NCBI RefSeq assembly: GCF_011752045.1
Contig: NZ_JAAKXW010000006.1
Span: forward strand, 1-64,000
DNA: 64,000 nucleotides
From: Microbacterium hydrocarbonoxydans
GTDB taxonomy: Bacteria > Actinomycetota > Actinomycetes > Actinomycetales > Microbacteriaceae
Reading direction: 5' to 3'
The notes under the pieces were generated by a model, which did no database searches, was not told the origin of the DNA, and was given only the letters and a program-made list of their open reading frames with translations. Made by a program: the position numbers and the translations under genes. Shown piece after piece: positions 1 through 9,732 of the stretch; positions within the stretch are counted from its first letter, which is position 1; each line of letters begins with the position of its first letter.

Positions 1-180
1 ACGGCGAGTCCGACGACTCCGATGTTCGCTGATGCTTCGGGCACAGAATGCTCCTCGATCGTGAAGTAGGGGGATGGCTTCAGGGTATCGCGACGAGAGC
101 ACGGCGTCCGCCCGTGTGTCGTCCTTCTGGCATCCCGTCCTCACGCGCGCCCGGGGAGCGGGGCGCGTACCGGAGCCGGC

Positions 181-306
181 TCAGTCCTTGCGGTAGCCGG
201 AGCGGCCCAGCGAGAACAGGGCGGCGAAGGTCAGGCCGGCGGCGCACACGGTCATCGCGCCGATGAGCCAGGCGAGTGCGTGCGAGAAGAAGGCGCCGTC
301 GAACAT
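181..306 (-). CDS. Small predicted single-pass membrane protein (41 aa)
   Basis: A 41-residue reading frame begins MFDGAFFSHALAWLIGAMTV and ends with the basic tail GRSGYRKD. The middle (about residues 9-33) is one hydrophobic helix, so a single-pass membrane protein with a charged C-terminus is likely. A GGAG ribosome binding sequence lies 8 bases before the ATG, and third codon positions are strongly G/C. It faces away from rplY, so the two would share the 307-533 intergenic region. No family is recognised. Its size and composition resemble the tiny unannotated membrane proteins common in actinobacteria; that it is expressed is inferred. Confidence 0.55.
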   Translation of the reverse strand: MFDGAFFSHALAWLIGAMTVCAAGLTFAALFSLGRSGYRKD

Positions 307-366
307 GTGATGCTCCGTGTTCTGCGTGGAAGAGATCGAGTGTCCTCAGCCTACCGGGTCATCCGG

Positions 367-533
367 TACCATTGGGGGAGTACCTCGGCGAGGGACGCTT
401 TCGCGCGTGCGCGGACGTCCGTTATCGACGCGGCGAAGCAAGCCCGGTGGCTTTCCTCACGCGTCTGCGCACGAGATCATGATTCCAAGACCACCGCGCG
501 GCCGATTCGCTGCGTGCCCCGAAGGAGAACCTC
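367..533 (+). promoter_or_regulatory. Candidate rplY promoter and long 5' leader
   Basis: A TACCAT hexamer at 367-372 is a reasonable -10 box; the start would be near the G-run at 374-378. This leaves an untranslated leader of about 155 bases, unusually long here, where most starts look leaderless. The leader contains GGACG (393-397) pairing with CGTCC and ends in a normal Shine-Dalgarno (GAAGGAG, about 520-526). No clear -35 is visible. A structured ribosomal-protein leader is possible but unproven. Confidence 0.35.
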
Positions 534-1145
534 ATGTCTGAAGACACCAAGGTCCACGCCGAGCTCCGCGAGAGCTTCGGCAAGGGCTTCGCCCGTCGCC
601 TCCGCGCCGCAGGCAAGATCCCCGCCGTCATCTACGGCCACGGCACCGAGCCGGTGCACGTCGCTCTGCCCGGCCACCAGGTCTCGCTCATCGTCCGTCG
701 TGCCAACGCCGTGCTCGAGCTCGAGATCGACGGCAAGGGCGACCAGCTGACCCTCGTCAAGGACGTGCAGAAGGACCCGGTGCACCAGATCATCGAGCAC
801 ATCGACCTGCTCGTGGTGAAGAAGGGCGAGAAGGTCGCCATCGACATCCCCGTCGTCGTGACGGGCGAGTCGGCTGCCGGCACCATCGTGAACCTGGACG
901 CCACCACCCTCTCCATCGAGGCCGAGGCGACGCACATCCCCGAGCACATCGAGGTCTCCGTCGAGGGCCTCGAGGAGGGCGCGCACATCACGGCCGCCGA
1001 CGTCGCGCTCCCCAAGGGCTCGACGCTCCTCTCCGACCCCGAGGTCCTCGTGGTCGCGGTCTCCGTCCCGGCGGCTGCCGCCGAGGACGAGGCGGCGGAG
1101 GCTTCCGCCGAGGAGGCTCCGGCCGAGGAGGCCGCCGCGGAGTGA
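534..1145 (+). CDS. rplY: 50S ribosomal protein L25 (CTC form)
   Basis: This is the 5S-rRNA-binding L25 protein of the large ribosomal subunit in its long general-stress (CTC) form. The 203 residues comprise an N-terminal L25 domain (about 1-95, including GKIPAVIYGHG), a C-terminal TL5-like beta domain (about 100-180), and an acidic Ala/Glu-rich tail (about 180-203) typical of actinobacteria. The ATG is preceded by GAAGGAG at a good distance. It is followed by a strong hairpin terminator and then pth, the usual actinobacterial rplY-pth pairing. Confidence 0.97.
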   Translation: MSEDTKVHAELRESFGKGFARRLRAAGKIPAVIYGHGTEPVHVALPGHQVSLIVRRANAVLELEIDGKGDQLTLVKDVQKDPVHQIIEHIDLLVVKKGEKVAIDIPVVVTGESAAGTIVNLDATTLSIEAEATHIPEHIEVSVEGLEEGAHITAADVALPKGSTLLSDPEVLVVAVSVPAAAAEDEAAEASAEEAPAEEAAAE

Positions 1146-1180
1146 CCTCCGCGGGCTTCATCGCCTGACAGCTTCATCGC

Positions 1181-1211
1181 AGAGGGGGCGCGAGGACATC
1201 GCGCCCCCTCT
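1181..1211 (+). terminator. Hairpin terminator after rplY
   Basis: A perfect 12-bp stem (AGAGGGGGCGCG at 1181-1192 with CGCGCCCCCTCT at 1200-1211) closes a 7-base loop, 35 bases after the rplY stop. The T-tract is weak, as is common in high-GC actinobacteria. It separates rplY from pth. Confidence 0.8.
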
Positions 1212-1257
1212 GTCGTATCCTGACCGGGTCGCGGACCCGGCGTGAAAGGACGAGGAC

Positions 1258-1839
1258 ATGGCATCCACCTGGCTGGTGGTGGGACTCGGCAACCCGGGCC
1301 CGCGCTACGAGACGACCAGGCACAACGTCGGCCAGATGGTGGTCGACGAGCTCGCCGCGCGCCGCGGCGAGAGCTTCCGCGAGCACAAGGGCGGCGCCAG
1401 GGTCGTGGAGACCTGGCTGCGCCCCGGAGCCGACAAGCTCGTGCTCGCCAAGCCGAACACCTTCATGAACGTCTCCGGCACGCCGGTCGCCGCTCTCGCC
1501 CGGTTCTACTCGGTTCCGCCGGAGCGGGTCGTCGTCGTGCACGACGAGCTCGACATCCCGTTCGACACGGTCAAGCTGAAGGTGGGCGGTGGCCCCGGCG
1601 GTCACAACGGCGTCCGCGACGTCGCCAAGGCGCTCACGACGGCGGACTTCCCGCGTGTGCGCGTCGGCATCGGGCGCCCTCCGGGCCGTCAGGATCCCGC
1701 CGACTGGGTTCTCTCGCCGTTCGGCAAGGACGAGCGGACCAACCTGCCCATCCTCGTCTCGGATGCGGCGGACGCCGTGGAGCTTCTCGTCGCCGACGGG
1801 CTGCTCGCCGCGCAGCAGAAGCACCACGCCCCGCGCTGA
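1258..1839 (+). CDS. pth: Peptidyl-tRNA hydrolase
   Basis: Cytosolic enzyme that frees tRNA from peptidyl-tRNAs that drop off the ribosome. At 193 residues it is normal length. The signature [15 protein letters not shown] near residues 11-25 carries the catalytic His22; Asn71 (NTFMNVSG), Asp96 (VVHDELD) and Asn117 (GGHNG) correspond to the substrate-binding residues of the family. The ATG is preceded by AGGACGAGG. It follows rplY, a common arrangement, but the hairpin between them suggests separate transcription. Confidence 0.97.
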   Translation: MASTWLVVGLGNPGPRYETTRHNVGQMVVDELAARRGESFREHKGGARVVETWLRPGADKLVLAKPNTFMNVSGTPVAALARFYSVPPERVVVVHDELDIPFDTVKLKVGGGPGGHNGVRDVAKALTTADFPRVRVGIGRPPGRQDPADWVLSPFGKDERTNLPILVSDAADAVELLVADGLLAAQQKHHAPR

Positions 1840-1848
1840 GCCGGCGCG

Positions 1849-2505
1849 TCAGGGCAGGAAGCCGGCTGCCGTCCCCGCGCCGAAGGTCACCGTGAGCACG
1901 ACCGTGTAGAGGATCGGACCGAGCGCGGCGAGCACCAGTGCCGCGATCCCGAGTCCTCGTCGCTGCCGCTTCCGGATCGCGAGGATGCCGACGACGATCG
2001 CGGCGATGCCTGCGAGGGTTCCGGCCCAGAACGCGATCTCGGCCCAGAGCACCTGATCACGCGCGGGGGAGAGCAGCGCGAGGAAGTCGGGGTCGTTCGG
2101 ATCGGCGTCGGTGAGACCGGCGGGGATGCGGGCGCCGATCTCGAAACCGGCCGCGCCGGCGATGATGGGCGCGACGACGGCGGCCACCAGGGCGAGGATC
2201 AGCGCCAGAATCCCGAGGGACCCGGACTGCCGCTGCGGTGTCGCCGGGACGGCGTAGGCGCCGGCGGGGGCGGCGTAGCCGCCGACCGGCACCTGGTAGG
2301 CCCCAAGAGGGGCCGGCTGGACCTGCGCGGGCGCGGACGGAGGAGCTGCCGGATACACGGCAGGCGGGACCGGGGGATAGGCATGTGCGGGCGCGGTGTA
2401 GGGCGGAGGCGGCGTCGGGAAGGGGGTCGCAGGCTGCGGTTCGCCCGTGGGTGCGGGCGGTACGGGAGGAACGGCGCCGGGCGGGGGCAGCTGCGGATCG
2501 ATCAC
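1849..2505 (-). CDS. Pro-rich N-terminal, multi-pass membrane protein (DUF4190-like)
   Basis: The 218-residue protein starts with about 105 residues very rich in Pro, Ala, Tyr and Gly, probably a disordered cytoplasmic tail, followed by three hydrophobic segments near residues 115-140, 150-180 and 185-215. This layout is shared by many actinobacterial DUF4190-type proteins of unknown function; I infer the resemblance from architecture only. The GTG start is chosen because TAGGAT (2512-2517, minus strand) sits exactly 6 bases upstream, implying a leaderless transcript. It converges on pth with only a 9-base gap. Confidence 0.75.
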   Translation of the reverse strand: MIDPQLPPPGAVPPVPPAPTGEPQPATPFPTPPPPYTAPAHAYPPVPPAVYPAAPPSAPAQVQPAPLGAYQVPVGGYAAPAGAYAVPATPQRQSGSLGILALILALVAAVVAPIIAGAAGFEIGARIPAGLTDADPNDPDFLALLSPARDQVLWAEIAFWAGTLAGIAAIVVGILAIRKRQRRGLGIAALVLAALGPILYTVVLTVTFGAGTAAGFLP

Positions 2506-2530
2506 GCCCCCATCCTAGGGGCGAGGGCGG

Positions 2531-3916
<1,386 letters not shown>

Positions 3917-4810
3917 TCAGTAGGAGTAGTCGACGACCACGGGGGCGTGATCACTCCATCGCTGGTCATAGGCGGCGGCACGGGCCACGTGGTAGGCCGT
4001 CGCGCGCTGGGCGAGAGCCGGGGTCGCGAGGTGGTAGTCGATCCGCCACCCGGAGTCGTTGTCGAACGCCTTTCCGCGCATCGACCACCACGTGTACGGG
4101 CCGTCGACCTCGCCGTGGATCATCCGGCCGATGTCGACCCAGCCGAGGCCGACGCCGCCGCCCTCGGATGCGAACGGTCTGGTGTCGCTGAGCTGTCCGA
4201 CCATCCCGCGGCCGATGCCCTCCTGCCCGGTCACGGGGTCACCCGCGGCGCCGAGGAAGCGGTCGAAGTACGCGCGCTCGCGTGCGAGGAACCCTGCCTT
4301 CTTGACGTTGCCCTTCCAGTTGAGGATGTCGAGGGGCCGGTGTCCGACGTTGAGATCACCGGTGACGAGTGCGAGGGCCCCGTCCGCACCGAGCTCCGCC
4401 ATGCGCGCACTCATCGCATCGAGGAACTTCCACTTCTCGTCCTGCTTCGGGGTGTCCGCCTCGCCGGTGTGCACATAGGCGCTGACGACCGTGAGCGGAC
4501 GGTCGCCGATGAGGAAGTCGGCCTCGATCCAGCGGCCCTTCGAGTCGAAGTCGGCGTCTCCGAAGTCGGTGCGCGACGAGATCGCCGGGGTGCGGCTGGC
4601 GATGGCCACGCCCGCGCGACCCTTTGCGGTCGCCTCGTCGTGGACGAAGGTCCAGCCGGGGAGGGCCGCCTCGAGGTGCTCGTCCTGCCCGCGGACCTCC
4701 TGCAGGGTCAGGATGTCGATGTCCGCGGCATCCAGCCAGGCGCCCATCCCGTTGCGAGCCGCCGCTCGGATCCCGTTGACATTGACCGTGGCGATACGCA
4801 GATGAGGCAT
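3917..4810 (-). CDS. xthA: Exodeoxyribonuclease III (AP endonuclease)
   Basis: Mg-dependent exonuclease-endonuclease-phosphatase family enzyme acting at abasic sites in base excision repair. The 297-residue protein shows the family motifs in order: ATVNVNGIRAA (N-terminus), LQEVRGQ with the metal-binding Glu near residue 38, TGDLNVGH (catalytic Asp/Asn) and the C-terminal SDHAPVV. The ATG is set by TAGGCT at 4817-4822 (minus), 6 bases upstream; this -10 box overlaps the stop codon of the preceding yihY-like gene, so xthA has its own promoter although the genes are only 9 bases apart. Confidence 0.94.
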   Translation of the reverse strand: MPHLRIATVNVNGIRAAARNGMGAWLDAADIDILTLQEVRGQDEHLEAALPGWTFVHDEATAKGRAGVAIASRTPAISSRTDFGDADFDSKGRWIEADFLIGDRPLTVVSAYVHTGEADTPKQDEKWKFLDAMSARMAELGADGALALVTGDLNVGHRPLDILNWKGNVKKAGFLARERAYFDRFLGAAGDPVTGQEGIGRGMVGQLSDTRPFASEGGGVGLGWVDIGRMIHGEVDGPYTWWSMRGKAFDNDSGWRIDYHLATPALAQRATAYHVARAAAYDQRWSDHAPVVVDYSY

Positions 4811-4819
4811 GCTTCCAGC

Positions 4820-5941
4820 CTAGGGGCGGGGTCCGACATTCCCCGATTCGGCCTCGCTCTCGGCATCCGCCAGCGACTCCTGGGCGCGGGCGACCGCACG
4901 GCGGGCACCGGCGCGGCGATACCAGGGCGCATCGCGGGCCTCTTCGACGGCTCGGCGCAGCCGCACCCTGGCAGCCAGCACGAGCGCCTCCTCCTCGGCC
5001 AGGCGGGCGGCGGTCTCGTCCTCGCGCTCCAGCGGCTGATCGTTGTCCTCGGCGGTCACGGCGATCCACGAGACGGCCAGAAGCTGCACGATCGCGAGCC
5101 ACCGGCACCAGAGCAGGAGGCCGACGATCACCGCGAACGAGGCGAGCAGAGGATTGCTCGGCACCCGGGACAGCAGCAGGCCGGCGCCGAGCTGCAGCAC
5201 CACCATCGCGCCCCCGCCGAGCGCGGCTCCCGGCCCGACGTAGCGCCAGCGCAGCGTGGTGCCGGCGAGGAAGCGCACGAGCAGGGCGAGAGCGCCGGCG
5301 TCGAGCACGAAGGCCACGCCGATGGAGAAGATGCGCACGCTGGCGTCGAAGAGCCAGGAGCCGGTGCTCCATCCCAGCAGGTGATACATCTGCTCGAGCG
5401 CCCAGACGCCCGCCCAGCTCAGCACGGCGCCGACGAGCATCGCTCCGCCGAACACCGTCGCGGCGAAGAAGTCCCGTGCTTTCAGCAGCCAGTACGCCCT
5501 CGTGTCGAACGGCAGGCCGAACAGGTCGCGCACGGCGCGCCGGGTGAACGTCACCGCACCCACCGCGGTCCACAGCGCGACCCCGAGCGCGAAGGCGCCG
5601 GTCACCCCGAGCACGCCCCCGGAGGAGCGGGCGATCCCGGTGACGTCGGACACGGTGAACACGCCGTCGTCGCCGATCAGGCCCGGGATGTACGTGTTCA
5701 TCACCCGCACGAGGGCGTCGATCGCGGCGCTGCTGGCGCCGAGCCAGAGTCCCGCGCCGGCGAACGCCACGTACAGGAGAGCGAAGAGCGCGAACAGCAC
5801 GTAGTAGCTCATCCCGGCGGAGAGCAGGAAGCCGTTCTTGAACGAGAAGTTGCGCCACACCCGGACGGGGAAGGCCGCGAGCGTGCGGTCCTTCAGCTGC
5901 GTGACGCGCTCGACGGCGCGAAGCGGGAGCGGCTCGGACAC
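4820..5941 (-). CDS. YihY/BrkB-family inner membrane protein
   Basis: The 373-residue protein has a short basic N-terminus, a membrane domain with about six helices (roughly residues 33-290, including KNGFLLSAGMSYYVLFALFA and LLWCRWLAIVQLLAVSWIAV), and a long Arg/Glu/Ala-rich cytoplasmic tail with coiled-coil character (about 300-373). Lipid- or solute-transport roles have been proposed for this family (formerly mis-annotated as ribonuclease BN), but the function is unsettled. The start is GTG at 5941; TAGGGT (5948-5953, minus) lies 6 bases upstream, suggesting a leaderless message. Confidence 0.85.
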   Translation of the reverse strand: MSEPLPLRAVERVTQLKDRTLAAFPVRVWRNFSFKNGFLLSAGMSYYVLFALFALLYVAFAGAGLWLGASSAAIDALVRVMNTYIPGLIGDDGVFTVSDVTGIARSSGGVLGVTGAFALGVALWTAVGAVTFTRRAVRDLFGLPFDTRAYWLLKARDFFAATVFGGAMLVGAVLSWAGVWALEQMYHLLGWSTGSWLFDASVRIFSIGVAFVLDAGALALLVRFLAGTTLRWRYVGPGAALGGGAMVVLQLGAGLLLSRVPSNPLLASFAVIVGLLLWCRWLAIVQLLAVSWIAVTAEDNDQPLEREDETAARLAEEEALVLAARVRLRRAVEEARDAPWYRRAGARRAVARAQESLADAESEAESGNVGPRP

Positions 5942-5977
5942 GCCCTCACCCTATCGGCGCGACGGGCCGGGACGCGG

Positions 5978-6011
5978 GAACGGGCGGGCTCCCGAGGGAA
6001 CCCGCCCGTTC
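5978..6011 (-). terminator. Terminator of the sdhCDAB operon
   Basis: An 11-bp perfect stem (arms GAACGGGCGGG at 5978-5988 and CCCGCCCGTTC at 6001-6011) with a 12-base loop lies 19 bases past the sdhB stop codon, in the gap before the yihY-like gene. Confidence 0.75.
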
Positions 6012-6029
6012 GCCGGATCAGGATGCCGG

Positions 6030-6788
6030 TCAGGGGCGACCGCGCAGCACCGCCTGCTTGACCTCGGCGATGGCCTTGGTGACCTCGATGCCGCGGGGGC
6101 ACGCCTCGGAGCAGTTGAAGGTCGTGCGGCAGCGCCAGACGCCCTCCTTGTCGTTGAGGATGTCCAGGCGCACGGCGGCGTTGTCGTCGCGCGAGTCGAA
6201 GATGAACCGGTGCGCGTTCACGATCGCGGCGGGGCCGAAGTACTGCCCGTCGGTCCAGAACACCGGGCACGACGACGTGCACGCGGCGCAGAGGATGCAC
6301 TTCGTGGTGTCGTCGAAGATCTCACGGTCGGCGATCGTCTGGATGCGCTCCTTGCCCTTCTCCGGCACGGAGTTCGCGACGAGGAACGGCTGCACCTCGC
6401 GGTAGGAGGCGAAGAACGGCTCCATGTCGACCACGAGGTCCTTCTCCAGCGGCAGGCCCTTGATCGCCTCGACGTAGATCGGCTTCGAGATGTCGAGGTC
6501 CTTGATCAGCGTCTTGCACGCGAGGCGGTTGCGGCCGTTGATGCGCATCGCGTCCGAGCCGCAGATGCCGTGCGCGCAGGAGCGGCGGAAGGTCAGCGAG
6601 CCGTCGACCTCCCACTTGATCTTGTGCAGGGCGTCGAGCACGCGGTCGGTGGAGTACAGCTCCACGTCGTAGTCGACCCAGTGCGGCTCCGCGTCGACCT
6701 CCGGGTCGAAGCGGCGGATGTTGAAGGTGACGAGGAAGGACTGGACTCCGCTGTCGTTCGTCGGAGCCTCGGCGACGGCATTCGACAT
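6030..6788 (-). CDS. sdhB: Succinate dehydrogenase iron-sulfur subunit
   Basis: This 252-residue subunit carries electrons from SdhA to quinone through three Fe-S clusters. An N-terminal ferredoxin domain has SCAHGICGSD followed by a distal Cys (NRLAC); Asp replaces the third Cys of the [2Fe-2S] motif, as in E. coli SdhB. A C-terminal domain has CILCAACTSSCP and CSEACPRGIEV for the [4Fe-4S] and [3Fe-4S] clusters. The start lies one base after the sdhA stop, so the two are translationally coupled. Last gene of sdhCDAB. Confidence 0.97.
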   Translation of the reverse strand: MSNAVAEAPTNDSGVQSFLVTFNIRRFDPEVDAEPHWVDYDVELYSTDRVLDALHKIKWEVDGSLTFRRSCAHGICGSDAMRINGRNRLACKTLIKDLDISKPIYVEAIKGLPLEKDLVVDMEPFFASYREVQPFLVANSVPEKGKERIQTIADREIFDDTTKCILCAACTSSCPVFWTDGQYFGPAAIVNAHRFIFDSRDDNAAVRLDILNDKEGVWRCRTTFNCSEACPRGIEVTKAIAEVKQAVLRGRP

Positions 6789-6789
6789 C

Positions 6790-8616
6790 TCAGTACTTCC
6801 TCTCCATCGGCGGGTAGTTCAACTCGCCCTGCTCGTTCTTCGTGAACACGACCGGCTTCCAGTCGAGCTTGATGTGATCGCTCGGGTCGGACGAGTGCGG
6901 ATCGCCGGTGAGGTAGGCCATGGTGTGCTTCATGTACTTCTCGTCGTTGCGGTCCGGGAAGTCGTCTCGCATATGACCGCCGCGGCTCTCCTCGCGGTTC
7001 TGCGCGGCGTAGACGACGACCTCTGCGATGTCGAGGAGGAAGCCGAGCTCGACGGCCTCGAGGAGGTCGGTGTTGAAGCGGTGGCCCTTGTCGTCGACGT
7101 GCACGTTCTTGTAGCGCTCGCGGAGGTCCGCGATGACGCCCAGCACGTGCTGGAGGGACTCGTGGGTGCGGAACACCTGGGCGCCCTTGTCCATCTCGTC
7201 CTGCAGCGTCTTGCGGAGCACGGCGATGCGCTCGGTGCCCTGGTTGTTCCGCAGGCCCTCGAGCATGCCGGACACGAACGCCGCCGGTTTCTCCGGCAGC
7301 GGCACGAAGTCGGCCGTCTTGACGTACTCGACCGCGTTGCGGCCGCTGCGCTTGCCGAACACGTTGATGTCCAGCAGCGAGTTGGTGCCCAGGCGGTTGG
7401 CTCCGTGCACCGAGACGCAGGCGCACTCGCCCGCGGCGTAGAGCCCGGGGACGACGGTGTCGTTGTCTGCCAGCACCTCGCCGTTGTTGTTGGTCGGGAT
7501 GCCGCCCATCGCGTAGTGCGCCGTGGGCATCACGGGCACCGGCTCGACGACGGGATCGACACCGAGGTAGGTGCGCGCGAACTCGGTGATGTCGGGGAGC
7601 TTGGTCTCCAGGACCTCGGCGCCGAGGTGCGTGCAGTCCAGCAGCACGTAGTCCTTGTGAGGGCCGGCGCCGCGGCCGTCGAGGACCTCCTGGACCATGC
7701 AGCGCGCGACGATGTCACGCGGAGCGAGGTCCTTGATGGTGGGCGCGTAGCGCTCCATGAAGCGCTCACCCGAGGCGTTGCGCAGGATCGCGCCCTCACC
7801 GCGGGCTCCCTCGGTGAGGAGGATGCCGAGGCCGGCGAGACCGGTCGGATGGAACTGGAAGAACTCGAGGTCCTCGAGGGGGAGGCCCTTGCGCCAGACG
7901 ATCCCGACGCCGTCACCGGTGAGGGTGTGCGCGTTCGAGGTCGTCTTGAAGATCTTGCCGAAGCCGCCGGTGGCGAAGATCACGGCCTTCGAGTGGAAGA
8001 CGTGCAGTTCGCCGGTGGAGAGGTCGTAGGCGACGACGCCCGCGACCTGGGTCTTGCCGTCGGCATCCTTCACCGTGATGAGGTCGAGCACGTAGAACTC
8101 GTTGAAGAAGTTGATGCCGAGCTTGACGCAGTTCTGGAACAGCGTCTGCAGGATCATGTGGCCGGTGCGGTCGGCCGCGTAGCAGGCGCGGCGGACCGGG
8201 GTCTTGCCGTGCTCGGCCGTGTGGCCGCCGAAGCGGCGCTGGTCGATCTTGCCCTCGGGGGTGCGGTTGAACGGCAGGCCCATGTTCTCCAGGTCGATGA
8301 CCGCGTCGATGGCCTCCTTGGCGAGGATCTCCGCCGCGTCCTGGTCGACGAGGTAGTCGCCGCCCTTGACGGTGTCGAAGGTGTGCCATTCCCAGCTGTC
8401 CTCCTCGACGTTCGCGAGCGCGGCGGCCATGCCGCCCTGCGCGGCGCCGGTGTGGGAGCGCGTCGGGTACAGCTTGGTGATCACGGCGGTGCGCGCACCG
8501 GGACCCGCCTCGATCGCGGCGCGCATGCCGGCGCCGCCGGCGCCCACGATGACGATGTCGAACTGGTGGTAGTGCACGCCGTCGCGGACGACGGAATCCT
8601 GGGCCTCAGTAGTCAC
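6790..8616 (-). CDS. sdhA: Succinate dehydrogenase flavoprotein subunit
   Basis: FAD-containing catalytic subunit (608 residues) oxidising succinate to fumarate in the TCA cycle. The Rossmann motif [14 protein letters not shown] is at about residues 21-34, and the covalent flavin-attachment motif SHTGAAQGG places the His at residue 55. The conserved HPTGL and [12 protein letters not shown] motifs and the C-terminal domain are intact. It sits between sdhD and sdhB in the standard order with tight spacing. Confidence 0.97.
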   Translation of the reverse strand: MTTEAQDSVVRDGVHYHQFDIVIVGAGGAGMRAAIEAGPGARTAVITKLYPTRSHTGAAQGGMAAALANVEEDSWEWHTFDTVKGGDYLVDQDAAEILAKEAIDAVIDLENMGLPFNRTPEGKIDQRRFGGHTAEHGKTPVRRACYAADRTGHMILQTLFQNCVKLGINFFNEFYVLDLITVKDADGKTQVAGVVAYDLSTGELHVFHSKAVIFATGGFGKIFKTTSNAHTLTGDGVGIVWRKGLPLEDLEFFQFHPTGLAGLGILLTEGARGEGAILRNASGERFMERYAPTIKDLAPRDIVARCMVQEVLDGRGAGPHKDYVLLDCTHLGAEVLETKLPDITEFARTYLGVDPVVEPVPVMPTAHYAMGGIPTNNNGEVLADNDTVVPGLYAAGECACVSVHGANRLGTNSLLDINVFGKRSGRNAVEYVKTADFVPLPEKPAAFVSGMLEGLRNNQGTERIAVLRKTLQDEMDKGAQVFRTHESLQHVLGVIADLRERYKNVHVDDKGHRFNTDLLEAVELGFLLDIAEVVVYAAQNREESRGGHMRDDFPDRNDEKYMKHTMAYLTGDPHSSDPSDHIKLDWKPVVFTKNEQGELNYPPMERKY

Positions 8617-8638
8617 TTTTTCGTATGCCTTCTCTTTG

Positions 8639-9082
8639 TCAGTTCGCCACGGCCTGGCAGGTGTCCCACAGGCTGCTCGACTCGGTCACGCCCAGGCACG
8701 GGTCGAAGGTGAAGACGACCAGAGTGCCGAGGATGATGAGGAGGCCCGCGGCGAGGACCAGCGCGCCGACGAGCGCCTTGCGCACCTTCTCCGTCGTGAC
8801 GTAGTCATTCACGATCGTGCGCATCCCGTTCGCGCCGTGGATCAGCGCGAGCCACAGCATCAGCACGTCCCACCACTGCCAGAACGGCGAGGCGAACTTG
8901 CCGGCGATGAACGCGAAGTCCAGGGCGTGGATGCCGTCGCCGACCATGAGGTTGACGAACAGATGGCCGAAGATCAGCACGACGAGCACGATGCCCGAGG
9001 CGCGCATGAACACCCAGCCCCACTTCTCGAGGTTGACCCCGCGCTGACGGCGGGCGGGTGCGGCGACGGTCTGCGCGGTCAT
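8639..9082 (-). CDS. sdhD: Succinate dehydrogenase hydrophobic anchor subunit
   Basis: One of two membrane anchors that bind the SdhAB head and quinone. The 147-residue protein has a short basic N-terminus and three transmembrane segments (about residues 26-48, 66-85 and 100-125). [13 protein letters not shown] is the conserved family motif containing the probable heme/quinone-site His. The ATG at 9082 overlaps the sdhC stop in ATGA, indicating translational coupling. Confidence 0.92.
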   Translation of the reverse strand: MTAQTVAAPARRQRGVNLEKWGWVFMRASGIVLVVLIFGHLFVNLMVGDGIHALDFAFIAGKFASPFWQWWDVLMLWLALIHGANGMRTIVNDYVTTEKVRKALVGALVLAAGLLIILGTLVVFTFDPCLGVTESSSLWDTCQAVAN

Positions 9083-9516
9083 CAGTGACCCCCTCCGAAT
9101 CCGGCGAACGCGAGCATCAGATGGCGGGGCACGAAGCCGGCCATGATGACGCCCCACACCAGCAGCACGCCCCAGAAGAGCTGACGCTGGTACTTCGCGC
9201 CCTTCGACCAGAAGTCGACGGCGATGATGCGGAGGCCGTTCATCGCGTGGAACACGATGCCGGCGACCAGCACGACCTCGCCGAGGGCCATGATCGGGTT
9301 CTTGTAGGTGCCGATGACGGCGTTGTACGCCTCCGGCGACACCCTGATCAGCGCCGTGTCGAGCACGTGCACCAACAGGAAGAAGAAGATCGCGACTCCG
9401 GTGATGCGGTGAAGCACCCACGACCACATGCCTTCGCGACCCCGGTAGAGGGTTCCGCGGGGGCTCTTGGAAGTGGTCTCCGAAATCGACGGTGTCAAGC
9501 GAGCGCCTGCGGACAC
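9082..9516 (-). CDS. sdhC: Succinate dehydrogenase cytochrome b556 subunit
   Basis: First gene of the operon; the other membrane anchor and heme-binding subunit. It has 144 residues with the signature SWVLHRITGVAIFFFLLVHVL (cytochrome b family, with a candidate heme-ligand His) and HAMNGLRI in the next helix; three transmembrane helices in all. The GTG start is supported by GGAGGACGACC directly upstream. A longer frame runs through the opposite-strand manC region and is not used. Confidence 0.92.
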   Translation of the reverse strand: MSAGARLTPSISETTSKSPRGTLYRGREGMWSWVLHRITGVAIFFFLLVHVLDTALIRVSPEAYNAVIGTYKNPIMALGEVVLVAGIVFHAMNGLRIIAVDFWSKGAKYQRQLFWGVLLVWGVIMAGFVPRHLMLAFAGFGGGH

Positions 9517-9649
9517 GGTCGTCCTCCCTGGATCGAAACGACTCGGTCGCGTGCACTGCGGTGGTCCAAGTGTGAGCCTGGTGAAGCAGCAGGCACGGCC
9601 GATCGGAGTCCATCCTATTCCTGTCAAGTGGCTGGGAGCGACGAAGGGG

Positions 9650-9674
9650 AGCCTAAGTCTCTCGATGTCGAGAG
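9650..9674 (-). promoter_or_regulatory. Predicted sdh promoter with an embedded 16-bp palindrome
   Basis: On the minus strand TAGGCT (9650-9655) is a good -10 box for sdhCDAB, leaving a leader of about 125 bases. Directly upstream lies the perfect palindrome CTCTCGATGTCGAGAG (9659-9674), which occupies the spacer between this -10 and the expected -35 position. A bound protein would block the promoter. A half-site, CTCTCGACAT, recurs at 9698-9707 beside the manC promoter. Confidence 0.5.
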
Positions 9675-9720
9675 TCTTTCTGCATCGTGTCCAGAGCCTC
9701 TCGACATGATGGGCGGCGGG

Positions 9721-9726
9721 TACCCT
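9721..9726 (+). promoter_or_regulatory. -10 box of the manC-like gene (leaderless)
   Basis: TACCCT lies exactly 6 bases before the GTG at 9733, giving a leaderless transcript. The expected -35 zone overlaps the CTCTCGACAT half-site (9698-9707), so this gene may share a regulator with the divergent sdh operon. Confidence 0.5.
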
Positions 9727-9732
9727 GGCGAG

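Noticed and set aside
3..32. Possible C-terminus (GESDDSDVR, stop TGA at 30-32) of a gene entering from the left
   Set aside because: Only nine codons with plausible third-position bias are visible; too little to call. The rest of 1-180 shows no feature.
374..400. GGGGGAGTACCTC resembles the 5' start of a yybP-ykoY manganese riboswitch
   Set aside because: I could not find the conserved 3' partner strand or second loop, and rplY is not a known target; kept only as an unspecified leader.
3947..6061. Long plus-strand open frame (704 codons) opposite xthA and yihY
   Set aside because: Mirror of real genes; high GC gives long antisense frames. Composition is His/Arg/Asp-rich with no family motifs.
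9612..9627. TTGACA and TAGGAT near each other on the minus strand as an alternative sdh promoter
   Set aside because: The two boxes are only 4 bases apart, far from the 16-18 needed, so they cannot form one promoter.
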